Assembly: GCF_001664485.1 (NCBI RefSeq)
Contig: NZ_CP013630.1
Span: forward strand, 3,041,001 to 3,105,000
Source: Rhizobium sp. N324
Lineage (GTDB): Bacteria > Pseudomonadota > Alphaproteobacteria > Rhizobiales > Rhizobiaceae
Reading direction: 5' to 3'
Length of the DNA stretch: 64,000 nt
A program made the position numbers and the translations under genes. Each line of letters opens with the position of its first letter. The stretch's first letter is position 1. The notes under the pieces were generated by a model, which worked only from the letters and a program-made list of their open reading frames with translations, was not told the origin of the DNA and ran no database searches. Shown here one piece after another: positions 24,759 through 32,954 of this stretch.

Positions 24759-25718
24759 ATGCATTATCAACCTGTTCGCGGGAACGCGGAGGCTATCGGT
24801 CTCTGCGAAATCCACACGGCCGACTGCGTCGAGATACTCTCCGAAATCCCGGACGGATCAATCGATCTTATTGTTACGAGTCCGCCCTACAACGTCGGCA
24901 AACCGTATGAAACGCGCTCGGTGCTAGACACCTACGTCGACTTTCAGACGACAGTCATCAACGAATGCTATCGTGTCCTCAGCGCAAACGGTTCGATCTG
25001 CTGGCAAGTGGGAAACTGGGTCGACGCCTCCGAAATCATCCCGCTCGACAGTATCTTCATTCCCATCTTCCGCCGCCTCGGCATGAAGATCAGAAGCAGG
25101 GTGGTCTGGACCTTCGGTCACGGGCTGCACTGCACAAAGCGTTTCTCCGGGCGACACGAAACCATCGTCTGGGCAATCAAGTCCGACCAGTACCATTTCG
25201 ACCTGAATAGCGTTCGCGTCCCTCAGAAATACCCCAACAAGCGCCACTACAAGGGCCCGAACATAGGTCAGCTCAGCGGGAACCCGCTCGGGAAGAACCC
25301 CGGCGACGTCTGGGAGATCTCCAACGTAAAGAATCGGCATCCCGAAAAGACCAGTCATCCGTGTCAGTTCCCGGAAGAGCTCGTCGAGCGCCTTGTCCTG
25401 GCTCTTTCCAAACCATATCAGACAGTCCTCGATCCATTCGCGGGATCGGGCACCGTCGGTGCGGTCTGTAATCGGCTTGACCGAAGATCGGTCCTCATCG
25501 AGCGATCGCCGGAATATGTCGATATCATTCGCGATCGCCTCGACGGATCGAAGCCGCAAGCTCGCACGCAGGTGAGCGGCGAAATAGCTCTCGATCCGTC
25601 CATCGACGATCTGTTCTCGGTCGATCAGACATCCACGATAAATCCGGGATCGAACCCTGTCCCCTCGCCCGGATACCCTCTTGCGTTCGAGACGATCCTT
25701 GTCGAGCCGACCATGTAG
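24759..25718 (+). CDS. Beta-class DNA methyltransferase (N4-cytosine or N6-adenine)
   Basis: It methylates an amino group on DNA using S-adenosylmethionine. Motif IV TSPPYNVGKPY is at residues 40-50 and motif I DPFAGSGTVGA at about 225-235; this IV-before-I order is the beta class. SPPY is common in N4-cytosine enzymes, but N6-adenine enzymes also use it. I chose ATG 24759 (MHYQPVRG), because the frame open further upstream to 24528 overlaps the NDT gene and does not look like protein. Its 3' end overlaps the convergent metallophosphoesterase gene by 94 bp. No matching restriction enzyme is directly beside it; the Mrr-type proteins elsewhere are candidates. Confidence 0.85.
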   Translation: MHYQPVRGNAEAIGLCEIHTADCVEILSEIPDGSIDLIVTSPPYNVGKPYETRSVLDTYVDFQTTVINECYRVLSANGSICWQVGNWVDASEIIPLDSIFIPIFRRLGMKIRSRVVWTFGHGLHCTKRFSGRHETIVWAIKSDQYHFDLNSVRVPQKYPNKRHYKGPNIGQLSGNPLGKNPGDVWEISNVKNRHPEKTSHPCQFPEELVERLVLALSKPYQTVLDPFAGSGTVGAVCNRLDRRSVLIERSPEYVDIIRDRLDGSKPQARTQVSGEIALDPSIDDLFSVDQTSTINPGSNPVPSPGYPLAFETILVEPTM

Positions 25719-26389
25719 TCGTTTCGATGGTGAATGTGCCCGTGCACCCACAATGTCGGTGCCGTCTCGCAAATGAGGTCTTCCAAATTCGACGCGTAGC
25801 AAGCCGAAAGCGGATCGTGGCGGAACCAACTGGCGACGGAATGCGGCGACGGCGCGTGGTGCGTCACGACAACCGTCGTTTGACCGACGCGTTTCCGTAG
25901 TTCCGCCGCGATGAAATCCTTCGTCTCGACGTGCTTGCGGTAGGCGTCTATCGGCTTGAACTTCTTAAACGGCAACTTCGACAGTTTGATCTTTTTGTAG
26001 TCGTTCATCCCGCTTAGCGCATACGACATCGCTACTTGGGGATTACGGCCGAACAACCCAAAATCGGACCACAAAGTACCGCCGACGAAAGCGACGCCGT
26101 CTATTTCCACCGCAGCGTTCTCAAGAAAATGGAGGTTTTGAAAGCCAGCCGCCTGCTCGACCTCGCGCAGACCGTCAATGATGGACGAACTGTAGAACTC
26201 GTGGTTGCCCGCCACGAACACGACCGGAACTCTCCGAGCGACGTTCTCGGCGAGCCACCTCATGCTGGGGGTTACACCTCGCGTCAAAACATCGCCCGCG
26301 CACACCACCACGTCCACGTCCTTCGGCGGATCGGTTTCAAACGGAACACCGAATTCAAGATGCAGGTCGGAAAACACCCATATCTTCAT
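25625..26389 (-). CDS. Calcineurin-like metallophosphoesterase (distal copy)
   Basis: The 254-aa enzyme has the complete metal-binding set: FSDLHLEF (6-13), CAGDVLTRG near 31, AGNHEFYSS near 60, VTHHAPSPHS near 175 and WVHGHIHHRNDY near 214. It is a close paralogue of the product at 27521-28291: both share DLHL, RGV.PS.RWL, VPVVFVAGNHEFY, MND, LWVHGH.HH and the final NPRGY/NARGY block. The start overlaps the upstream Cys-tailed protein by 4 bp. The family cleaves phosphodiester or phosphomonoester bonds; the real substrate could be a nucleotide signal or a terminal phosphate. It is the last gene of the 30225-25625 operon. Confidence 0.84.
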   Translation of the reverse strand: MKIWVFSDLHLEFGVPFETDPPKDVDVVVCAGDVLTRGVTPSMRWLAENVARRVPVVFVAGNHEFYSSSIIDGLREVEQAAGFQNLHFLENAAVEIDGVAFVGGTLWSDFGLFGRNPQVAMSYALSGMNDYKKIKLSKLPFKKFKPIDAYRKHVETKDFIAAELRKRVGQTTVVVTHHAPSPHSVASWFRHDPLSACYASNLEDLICETAPTLWVHGHIHHRNDYMVGSTRIVSNARGYPGEGTGFDPGFIVDV

Positions 26390-27471
26390 TCTTTCACCCT
26401 GGGATCACCGCGTGTGCAGCAGGCGGCGCACGAGCCCATTGCGTTCTGGCCACCACCGCAAGAAATGGACATCCTGCAGTCCTTGACCTCACATCCGAGC
26501 TTCCGAGGAATGACAATCGTGCCGAACTCCATACTCATCTGGATCGAGAGAGGGTCCAACTCCAGAAGCAGCGCATGTTTGCTTTCCTCAAAGGAAAGCC
26601 ATCCATCGCCCATCCTCCATCGTTTCGCAAACAGGTCAGACAACAAACGGCGACTTCGGTCTTGCAGGAAAACCAAGGCTTCATGTCTCGTCGCATCGCG
26701 GTGTGCGTAACGCTTTGCGAAGTCCACCAACCCAGCGGCCTCATTGGTGGGCATCTCCGCGATGTCTTTGATTTTAGTCGCGATATCCTCGGGCATGCGC
26801 GATATCGCAGCATAGAGCGCCTCGACGTAACGCTTGTCCCTCGTGAAATTCATTCCGGCCTCGTAAGGGTTGTCGCGCCAGAGGATTGTTTCGGCAGCCG
26901 CTGTCCAGCTACGATCCGAAATCAATCCCAGGCTTTCAAAGGCCGGAAACGCCTCCGCCCCCAGGTCGGCCTGAGGGCATCCATACCCGGCCCGAATGTT
27001 CGCTCGCGGAAACCCCGACGATCGCTTTCCGAGGCCCGTTCGACCACGCCGCCGATATCTCAGTAGTCCCGACTGGCTAGCCGCCCAGACCACGGCTGTC
27101 GCTATGTCGTCCCACCGCGGAAGTTTCGCTGGCAGTGCAGGATCGGAGACGGGCTGCGCACCGCCGTCGACAACGATGGCCTGGCCCAGCGTTGCCATAG
27201 CCTGGCATGCTACCTCGTGAGCGGCGATAGAGAGATGTTCCCAGTCGCCGTTCGGAGCGCGCGGGAGCGTGAACCGGAAGAACTCGATTGCGGGAACTGA
27301 CCAGTCGGTCGAAGTCCGGGGATGCCTTTCGGTCTGTTCGGTCTGCTTGCCAACAATGATCCGGCGGCCCAGCGGCTGAAACCCGATCTCGTCGAGCGCC
27401 TCCCCCAGCGAACCCGGCAAAGCAGTCTGTACTTTCTCGCCTTCCGCGGGCGACCGCGATCGTTTTGCCAT
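26386..27471 (-). CDS. Unknown protein with Cys-rich tail, 361 aa
   Basis: This protein sits between the two metallophosphoesterases, with 49 bp to one and a 4-bp overlap with the other. Most of it is alpha-helical, with no NTP-binding or catalytic motif that I recognise. The last 40 residues hold six cysteines (GCEVKDCRMSISC...GSCAACCTRG), arranged as if to bind zinc or an Fe-S cluster. It has no signal peptide. Its position suggests a partner or substrate of the phosphoesterases. I cannot assign a family. Confidence 0.62.
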   Translation of the reverse strand: MAKRSRSPAEGEKVQTALPGSLGEALDEIGFQPLGRRIIVGKQTEQTERHPRTSTDWSVPAIEFFRFTLPRAPNGDWEHLSIAAHEVACQAMATLGQAIVVDGGAQPVSDPALPAKLPRWDDIATAVVWAASQSGLLRYRRRGRTGLGKRSSGFPRANIRAGYGCPQADLGAEAFPAFESLGLISDRSWTAAAETILWRDNPYEAGMNFTRDKRYVEALYAAISRMPEDIATKIKDIAEMPTNEAAGLVDFAKRYAHRDATRHEALVFLQDRSRRLLSDLFAKRWRMGDGWLSFEESKHALLLELDPLSIQMSMEFGTIVIPRKLGCEVKDCRMSISCGGGQNAMGSCAACCTRGDPRVKE

Positions 27472-27520
27472 GATATCCGCCCTTCCCTACAGCATGCGAT
27501 GGAGCCAGGCTTCCCGCGGG

Positions 27521-28291
27521 TCAGACTTCGATCACGAAACCTCGGTCGAATTGCCGATAGCACTCTTCCCGGGAATACCCTCTCGGATTGGCGATCACTC
27601 GCGTGTCGTTGAACGTGTAATCGACGAAGTGATGGACGTGCCCGTGTATCCAAAGAATTGGACCGCCAGGTGCCATCAAGTCATCGAGGTTCGATGCGAA
27701 CGCCGTCGTCAGCAGGTCGGTCCGATATTTCTTTTCGACCGAGAGCATGCTGGGAGCATGATGTGTCACGAAGACAACTTTACGATCTCGATAGTTCGCG
27801 AGAACACCCTCCAGAAAACGGCGGCTTTCCTGGTGGATTTTCAGTGAATGTATCGGCCTGAAGCGCTGCGACGGCTCTTCACCGAAGGCGATCAGCCGGA
27901 AATCGTTCATCGTGTCGGCGGCGGTTTGCATTCCCTTTTGCGACCACTCCGGTCCGAACAGGTCGAAATCTGTCCAGAGCGTTGCGCCGGCGAAAACAAC
28001 CCCGTTGATTTCCACGCAGCCGTTCTCGAGATAGTAGAGGTCTCCCCTGGTATCGTAGCGGGTTGCGGCGATGTGGCCCTGCACGATCCCGCTGTGATAG
28101 AATTCGTGGTTGCCCGCGACGAAAACGACCGGCATGTGGGCGGCGATGCGGTCGTCGAGCCAACGGAGGCTCGGAACGACACCCCGAGTGAAAATATCGC
28201 CAGCGACGACGCAGACGTCGGCCTCCGGAGTATCGAGTTTGGCAAGCTCGCTCATGTCCAGGTGCAGGTCGGACAGAATCCATAGCTTCAT
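27521..28291 (-). CDS. Calcineurin-like metallophosphoesterase (proximal copy)
   Basis: The 256-aa protein has the same motif set as the one at 25625: LSDLHLDM, VAGDIFTRG, VAGNHEFYHSG, VTHHAPSM and WIHGHVHHFVDY. By eye the two share roughly half their residues, so the pair arose by an older duplication. Its ATG overlaps the stop of the FtsH-like gene by one base (TGATG). Keeping two diverged copies in one operon suggests a heterodimer or two different substrates. Confidence 0.84.
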   Translation of the reverse strand: MKLWILSDLHLDMSELAKLDTPEADVCVVAGDIFTRGVVPSLRWLDDRIAAHMPVVFVAGNHEFYHSGIVQGHIAATRYDTRGDLYYLENGCVEINGVVFAGATLWTDFDLFGPEWSQKGMQTAADTMNDFRLIAFGEEPSQRFRPIHSLKIHQESRRFLEGVLANYRDRKVVFVTHHAPSMLSVEKKYRTDLLTTAFASNLDDLMAPGGPILWIHGHVHHFVDYTFNDTRVIANPRGYSREECYRQFDRGFVIEV

Positions 28292-30225
28292 CAGTTTACC
28301 CTCTCCAGTCGTGGTTGCCGCGCACTTGTGTCGTCGCGGTTCTCCTCCGCGAATTCCGTCGCGGCGACGACCACGAAGGCTGCCGACTTCAAAAATTCCG
28401 AGACCTCCGTCCCGGTCAGCGTTTTTCGGACGGTGAGCTCGGCCGCGAGCGCCTCGATCGCCGGCCGATTTTCAGCGATGATCCTTCGCGTCTCGCGCAT
28501 CCGGGATGCCAGCAATCGGTCCACTCGCGCCCATAAGTGCGGGCTTCTCAGCCGTAACCTCGAAAGCTCGTTGTAATCGTACGGGCTGTGCTCGACGACC
28601 AGCGTCTCACCGAAACCGAGAACGCCCTCGACAAGGGTGGCCAGATACGTTGCTTTGTTGATGTCCGCATCCGGATGGCCGGACGCGCCATCGCCATGCT
28701 CGCCCACGAGCTCGATCTCTGCGGCCATTCCCGCCAAAGCGACGCATATGTCCCCGTGATAGGATCGGGCGGTGCGGCGGAGACCCGCGTTTTCAAGGCG
28801 GACGGTTCCCAATTCGAGGCCTTGACCAGCGTCCACCCGATAGCGGTCCACGATCCTGATGCTTTCGATAGTCCGGCCGAAAGCAAGGGCAACAATGGCA
28901 TGTCCGACCTCGTGGATCGACAGGATTGCCAGTCGGTCCGGAGGAACGATCCGCGTCTCCGGCAGGCACGCTAGTAAATCGTCGGCAACAACTGCCCGGT
29001 TCAAGCCTCTTGCTCGACGCCGGCTTTCTCTTGCCAGTTGCTCGAGCTCCGCGCCGGACATCCCTTCCGTCTCGTCTGTCACTCGCGTCTCTAGCGAGCT
29101 CGGGATGACCGCCGGTATGTACTGCCGCAAGATGGCAAGCCGGGACGTTGCGTCCGGAAGCGGAAGTGCGATGTGCCGATCAAACCTCCCTGGTCGAAGG
29201 ACCGCGGGGTCTATCAAACCGGGATGGTTCGTGGTGCCGATGACGATAACACCCGATCTCTGGGTCGCTCCGTCCAGGCACTCGAGAAAGCCGTTTACGA
29301 CCTGGCGGGTATAAGTCCGCGAGTGGCTATCCTCGATCGCCCGCGACTCGAAGCTGTCGAGCTCGTCGACGAGCAATATGGCTGGTGCCGCGGCTTTCGC
29401 CATTTCAAAGGCTTCGCGCATCGCGGCAAGCATCTCCCCTTGATGCCCCGCGCTTTGCCATCGCGCGTAGGAGCCGTGAATCAGCGGCACGCCACAAGTG
29501 GTCGCAAGAGCCTCGGCGAACCTGGTCTTCCCGACACCGGATGGACCGGACAGCAACAGTCCAGGCTCGACGTCCGTCCACGCGATCTCGCCACGTCGAT
29601 AGCGAGCAAGGTCGCGGGCTAATTCAAGACCCCAGAGTTTGGCCTGTCCGTAACCGTGGAGTTCCTCCAGGCGGATTGACTTCGTTCTATCTGCCGCGGC
29701 TTGTCGCTTCTCATCCATTTCCCTCAACAGTCGCAGCGACCGCTCGACCGGCCGCCCGCTCCGAAACGCCACCAAGACATCGTCAAGTGGTTGTTTGGCG
29801 ACGAATTGTGCGTCTCTAAACGAGACCTTGGTCGCAAACGCTCGGTAAATCGCGGCCTTCACAATGCGTGGGTCAAGCTCGTCGATAACATGATACACGT
29901 CGGCGAATTCTCGAATTTGATAGGGGACCTGCTTCTCGTCCCGGAATATCAACACGAGCGCTTTGGGCTCCTGAGCCCGGGCCAACAAGGCTCGTTGCTT
30001 TTTCGGTTCCGTGATCTGTTCCACGACCGCATTGCGGCCGCCCGGGAAACTTCCGGTTTTCGCTTTACCGTGCAGGAAGGCTTCGCAAGCCGCCTCGATA
30101 GCGTCCGCAAATCCTTCGATCGCGACAACGATGGTCGCCAGGAACTTGGCATCCGCCTGATCGCTCCACGGCCTGAGAAGTCGATTGACGATACAGAGCG
30201 CCAAGGCGTGCTTTAATGTCGGCAA
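28291..30225 (-). CDS. Soluble FtsH-like AAA+ zinc metalloprotease
   Basis: An AAA+ ATPase domain has Walker A SGPSGVGKTRFAE, Walker B AILLVDELDSFE and an arginine-finger region VLRPGRFDRHI. An FtsH (M41) peptidase domain follows with the zinc motif IHEVGHAIVAL near residue 440 and a downstream Asp-containing HPDADINKATYLA for the third ligand. Unlike FtsH there is no N-terminal membrane segment; the first 220 residues are a unique domain, so it is cytosolic. I start it at TTG 30225, which has GGAG 8 bp upstream, rather than TTG 30252. It is the first gene of a unit with two phosphoesterases and the Cys-tailed protein. It could degrade an inhibitor or a phage protein; this is inference. Confidence 0.82.
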   Translation of the reverse strand: MPTLKHALALCIVNRLLRPWSDQADAKFLATIVVAIEGFADAIEAACEAFLHGKAKTGSFPGGRNAVVEQITEPKKQRALLARAQEPKALVLIFRDEKQVPYQIREFADVYHVIDELDPRIVKAAIYRAFATKVSFRDAQFVAKQPLDDVLVAFRSGRPVERSLRLLREMDEKRQAAADRTKSIRLEELHGYGQAKLWGLELARDLARYRRGEIAWTDVEPGLLLSGPSGVGKTRFAEALATTCGVPLIHGSYARWQSAGHQGEMLAAMREAFEMAKAAAPAILLVDELDSFESRAIEDSHSRTYTRQVVNGFLECLDGATQRSGVIVIGTTNHPGLIDPAVLRPGRFDRHIALPLPDATSRLAILRQYIPAVIPSSLETRVTDETEGMSGAELEQLARESRRRARGLNRAVVADDLLACLPETRIVPPDRLAILSIHEVGHAIVALAFGRTIESIRIVDRYRVDAGQGLELGTVRLENAGLRRTARSYHGDICVALAGMAAEIELVGEHGDGASGHPDADINKATYLATLVEGVLGFGETLVVEHSPYDYNELSRLRLRSPHLWARVDRLLASRMRETRRIIAENRPAIEALAAELTVRKTLTGTEVSEFLKSAAFVVVAATEFAEENRDDTSARQPRLERVN

Positions 30226-30340
30226 GCGTTCAACTCCTTTGACGCACGGCAATGCGTTCCGAAACGCATCGGTTGCTAAGAGGGAATCCAGCGATAAAAA
30301 TTAAGGACGCCGCACCGAAAGGCGGCCGGGCAACCGATCG

Positions 30341-30655
30341 CTATATTTGCGGATTGGAAGGTGTGCCGAGGCGATACCATCGCGAGAACGTTCGAGCGAT
30401 CCCGCCTTCGGGATCGAAGTAAAAAAGCTGAGACGAAATGGACGCGTGGCCATCGAAGATATTGGGATGGTCAAATGCGTTTCCCAGAAGGCAGGGCACC
30501 TCTCGCCTACCGACTTTCCATTTGTCGATCATTACTGGAATGCTCGGCGGATGCGGAAAGTCAGGTGCCGCCAGATCTGTGACGAGAGACTGCAGCTTCG
30601 CGAGCAATGCCCTGCGATCGTCGCCGAGAAAGATACCGTTCTGGGTCGCCATCAT
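30341..30655 (-). CDS. Small conserved protein, DUF6634-like
   Basis: This 104-aa protein carries the run REVPCLLGNAFDHPNIFDGH and ends with SRWYRLG, a pattern I associate with a small alphaproteobacterial family (I believe DUF6634), often seen in plasmids and islands. No function is known. It lies 115 bp before the FtsH-like gene on the same strand and is divergent from the XRE gene at 30816, so it probably shares the operon's promoter. Confidence 0.58.
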   Translation of the reverse strand: MMATQNGIFLGDDRRALLAKLQSLVTDLAAPDFPHPPSIPVMIDKWKVGRREVPCLLGNAFDHPNIFDGHASISSQLFYFDPEGGIARTFSRWYRLGTPSNPQI

Positions 30656-30740
30656 GTGTATCTCCGTAATCCAGCATCTGAACCTATCGAGAATCGGCAG
30701 TCGACCCCGCTCCGTCGATGTCTTTGATTACATCTTTATT

Positions 30741-30787
30741 AACGTATTTCAAGTCATTTAAAACGTATTTTACGTCTTTTTTGACTT
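30741..30787. promoter_or_regulatory. Operator-like repeats in divergent promoter
   Basis: AACGTATTT occurs at 30741-30749 and again at 30762-30770, a spacing of 21 bp or two helical turns, in a very AT-rich stretch. An inverted pair AAGTCA (30751-30756) / TGACTT (30782-30787) is interleaved. The site lies 29-75 bp before the XRE start and upstream of the oppositely oriented small gene, as expected for an autoregulatory operator. Confidence 0.45.
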
Positions 30788-30815
30788 ACCTCGCGATAAC
30801 CCGTTTCTGCAGGTA

Positions 30816-31097
30816 ATGACGACTTTGTTGACAGGCGATCTGATAAGGGCCGCGCGAGCGCTCATTGGGATGAGTCAAGTGGATCTCGCCAAGAAGGCGG
30901 GCATCACCCAGAAGGCGTTGAGCGATTTCGAGTTAGGGAAACAACAGATCACCGCGAGAGCCAACGAGAAGCTCCGCCGGGTCTTTGATGAACAGAAAAT
31001 CCAGTTTATCGCGGCGAACGTCGAATCCAGCCACCTCGAGGGGGCCGGCGTGCGGTGGAAACCGTCGAAGCCGAATTCCGGGATAAAGACTATATAG
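30816..31097 (+). CDS. XRE-family helix-turn-helix regulator
   Basis: The 93-aa protein has a textbook HTH in its first 60 residues: LIRAARALIGMSQVDLAKKA followed by GITQKALSDFELGKQQI. The remaining 30 residues hold FIAANVESSHLEGAGVRW, a pattern common in small alphaproteobacterial XRE repressors. It is divergent from the 30655-25625 operon over 160 bp with repeated AACGTATTT sites. It likely represses itself and that operon. Confidence 0.82.
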   Translation: MTTLLTGDLIRAARALIGMSQVDLAKKAGITQKALSDFELGKQQITARANEKLRRVFDEQKIQFIAANVESSHLEGAGVRWKPSKPNSGIKTI

Positions 31098-31230
31098 ACC
31101 GCGAGCCTGCAGTCCGGCTGACTGATCGCCAATCGAGGCCATCACGCATTGAACACTGCGGCCCAGCGCGCGCTTTTGGTTCATTCCAAGCAATCTGCTT
31201 TACTCAATTCGCTTGGCAGGAACGGCCGAG

Positions 31231-32145
31231 TTACACCGCTACCGGCGCTTCGATCGCCGGATGGGGGTCGTATCCCGCTACTTCGAAATCTTCGATCTTG
31301 TAATCGTCGATGCTGGCCGGCTTGCGGGTGAGCGTTAGAGTTGGGAACGGTCTGGGCTCCCGAGATAGTAGCGTCTCGGCCATCTCCATGTGATCGAGAT
31401 ATAGGTGCACATCGCCGCCTACCCAAATGAGTTCCGATGGCGTCATGTCGACTTGCTGCGCGACCATGGCCAACAGCGCCGCCTGCTGGCAGATGTTGAA
31501 CGGATTCCCAAGCCCGATATCGCAGGACCGCTGATTGACCATCAGCGAAAGCTTCGGGGGTTCCTCCCGCCCCAAGCCGGACGCGTAAAACTGATACGTC
31601 ATGTGGCACGGGGGCAAAGCCATCGTACCGAGCTCCGGCACATTCCAGGCGTGGAACAGCATTCGTCGACTGCTGGGATTTGCTTTCAGGGTGGCGATGA
31701 CTTCGGCCACCTGATCGTATTCCTTACCGTCAGCACCGAGCCAACGTCGCCATTGCTTCCCGTAAACGGGACCGAGGTCTCCCCACTTCGACGCGAACTC
31801 ATCGTCCGCGACGATGCGCGCCTCGAAATCCTCCTGTGAAATTTCCTCGCCGGTTGCTTTCCGATATGCCGCCAGCGGCCAGTCCGTCCAAATCCGGACG
31901 TTCTCCCGCAGAAGCGACTGGATATTCGTCTGCCCGGTCAGGAACCACAGCATTTCCTTCACCGCGGTTTTCCAGAAAACGCGCTTCGTGGTGTAAACCG
32001 GAAACGCGCCGCCTGACATATCGAACCGCATCATGGCTCCGACCGTCGAAAGGGTGCCCGTCCCCGTGCGGTCCATACGGCGATCACCCTTATGAATCAG
32101 ATGGTTAATCAGATCCAGATACTGCTGCTCGGGGTGATTTGTCAT
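31231..32145 (-). CDS. thyA: Thymidylate synthase, island-borne full-length copy
   Basis: It makes dTMP from dUMP and methylene-tetrahydrofolate. The 304-aa protein is complete: DRTGTGTLSTVG near 25, [12 protein letters not shown] near 122, the catalytic Cys180 in ALPPCHMTYQFY, RSCDIGLGNPFN near 206, GGDVHLYLDH and the C-terminal GYDPHPAIEAPVAV. It has a 30-residue insert (about 86-118) absent from the chromosomal enzyme and differs from it throughout, so it is not a duplicate. I start at ATG 32145 with GGAG 8 bp upstream, rather than ATG 32175. Because the native gene next door is broken, this may be the cell's only ThyA. Confidence 0.92.
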   Translation of the reverse strand: MTNHPEQQYLDLINHLIHKGDRRMDRTGTGTLSTVGAMMRFDMSGGAFPVYTTKRVFWKTAVKEMLWFLTGQTNIQSLLRENVRIWTDWPLAAYRKATGEEISQEDFEARIVADDEFASKWGDLGPVYGKQWRRWLGADGKEYDQVAEVIATLKANPSSRRMLFHAWNVPELGTMALPPCHMTYQFYASGLGREEPPKLSLMVNQRSCDIGLGNPFNICQQAALLAMVAQQVDMTPSELIWVGGDVHLYLDHMEMAETLLSREPRPFPTLTLTRKPASIDDYKIEDFEVAGYDPHPAIEAPVAV

Positions 32146-32190
32146 CGCGTTGGTCTCCGACCTTCGACATGTCATTCATTCACTCACTTA

Positions 32191-32210
32191 GACGGAAAAT
32201 GTTTACCGTC
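32191..32210. repeat. Imperfect palindrome near the island edge
   Basis: The 20-bp GACGGAAAATGTTTACCGTC pairs its outer five bases exactly and further inner bases partly. It lies 46 bp upstream of the island thyA start and about 65 bp from the break in the chromosomal thyA. It could be the promoter operator of the island thyA or part of an element end or recombinase site. I cannot tell which. Confidence 0.4.
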
Positions 32211-32223
32211 GCTGCCATTTTGG

Positions 32224-32802
32224 TCAATGATATGAGAGGCTTGGCCGAATTTTCTTCAAAATAATGCCGGGAAAGAAGGGCACGCCGAGGAAGATGTCGG
32301 CCGAGCGCTGATAGAGCTGGCAGGAAAGCTTGCCGTCGGCGACATAGAACTGGAACAGGCAATGGCAGGGCGGCAGCGCCATCTCGTCGACCTCGGCCGG
32401 ATTCCAGGCCGAGACGATGTGGCGGCGTGAATTCGGGTTGTTAACGATGCCTTTGACGAGATTGGCGATCTGGTCGATATGGCCGCCGTCCGGCGCCGGC
32501 CAGGAGCGCCACTGGGCGCCGTAGACCGGCCCGAGATCGCCGTTTTCGTCGGCCCACTCATCCCAGATCGAAACGCCGTTCTCCTTGAGATAGCGGATAT
32601 TCGTCTCGCCCTTCAGGAACCATAAAAGCTCATGGATGATCGAGCGCAGATGCAGCTTCTTCGTGGTCAGCACCGGAAAGCCTTCCTGCAGGTCGAAGCG
32701 CATCTGGTAGCCGAAGACCGAGCGTGTGCCGGTGCCGGTGCGGTCGCCCCGGTCGGAGCCCTTTTCTATCACATGGTTGAGGAGATCGAGATATTGCTTC
32801 AT
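32224..32802 (-). pseudogene. thyA: Chromosomal thymidylate synthase truncated by the island
   Basis: Residues 1-176 match bacterial ThyA very well ([38 protein letters not shown], catalytic Cys146 in [23 protein letters not shown]). The family continues with N-I-A and about 85 more residues that hold dUMP-binding Asn, His and Tyr; here the frame switches to unrelated [16 protein letters not shown] and stops. The 192-aa product therefore lacks the second half of the active site and should be inactive. In related rhizobia, folA and hflKC normally follow thyA; here the island follows. A partial 3' thyA piece may survive at the far end of the island. Confidence 0.9.
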
Positions 32803-32954
32803 GTCGCGCTGATTCCGTTTCGGCCAATTTAAGCCGCCGGCAGCAGGAAACCAATCACCGCCGGGCATTTTCCCAAAAAGTTTCTGATGCGGTGCATAAC
32901 GCTTTTATGACGTTGGCCCTTTCCTTGGGCTGAGGAAACCACTATATCAACTCT

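Larger units (their letters stand above)
1..32275. mobile_element. Genomic island, right end in thyA, left end outside window
   Basis: This stretch differs from the right half in content and codon use. It carries nucleases, STAND/AAA ATPases, SIR2, nucleotide enzymes, two XRE regulators and unknowns, whereas everything after thyA is housekeeping. The right boundary is sharp: the minus-strand thyA frame matches bacterial ThyA up to F176 (codon 32277-32275) and then loses all similarity. The island brings its own thyA next to the break. No integrase, transposase or tRNA target is visible, so the mobilisation genes, if any, lie beyond the left edge. The boundary is seen in the sequence; the mechanism of insertion is not. 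Confidence 0.72.
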
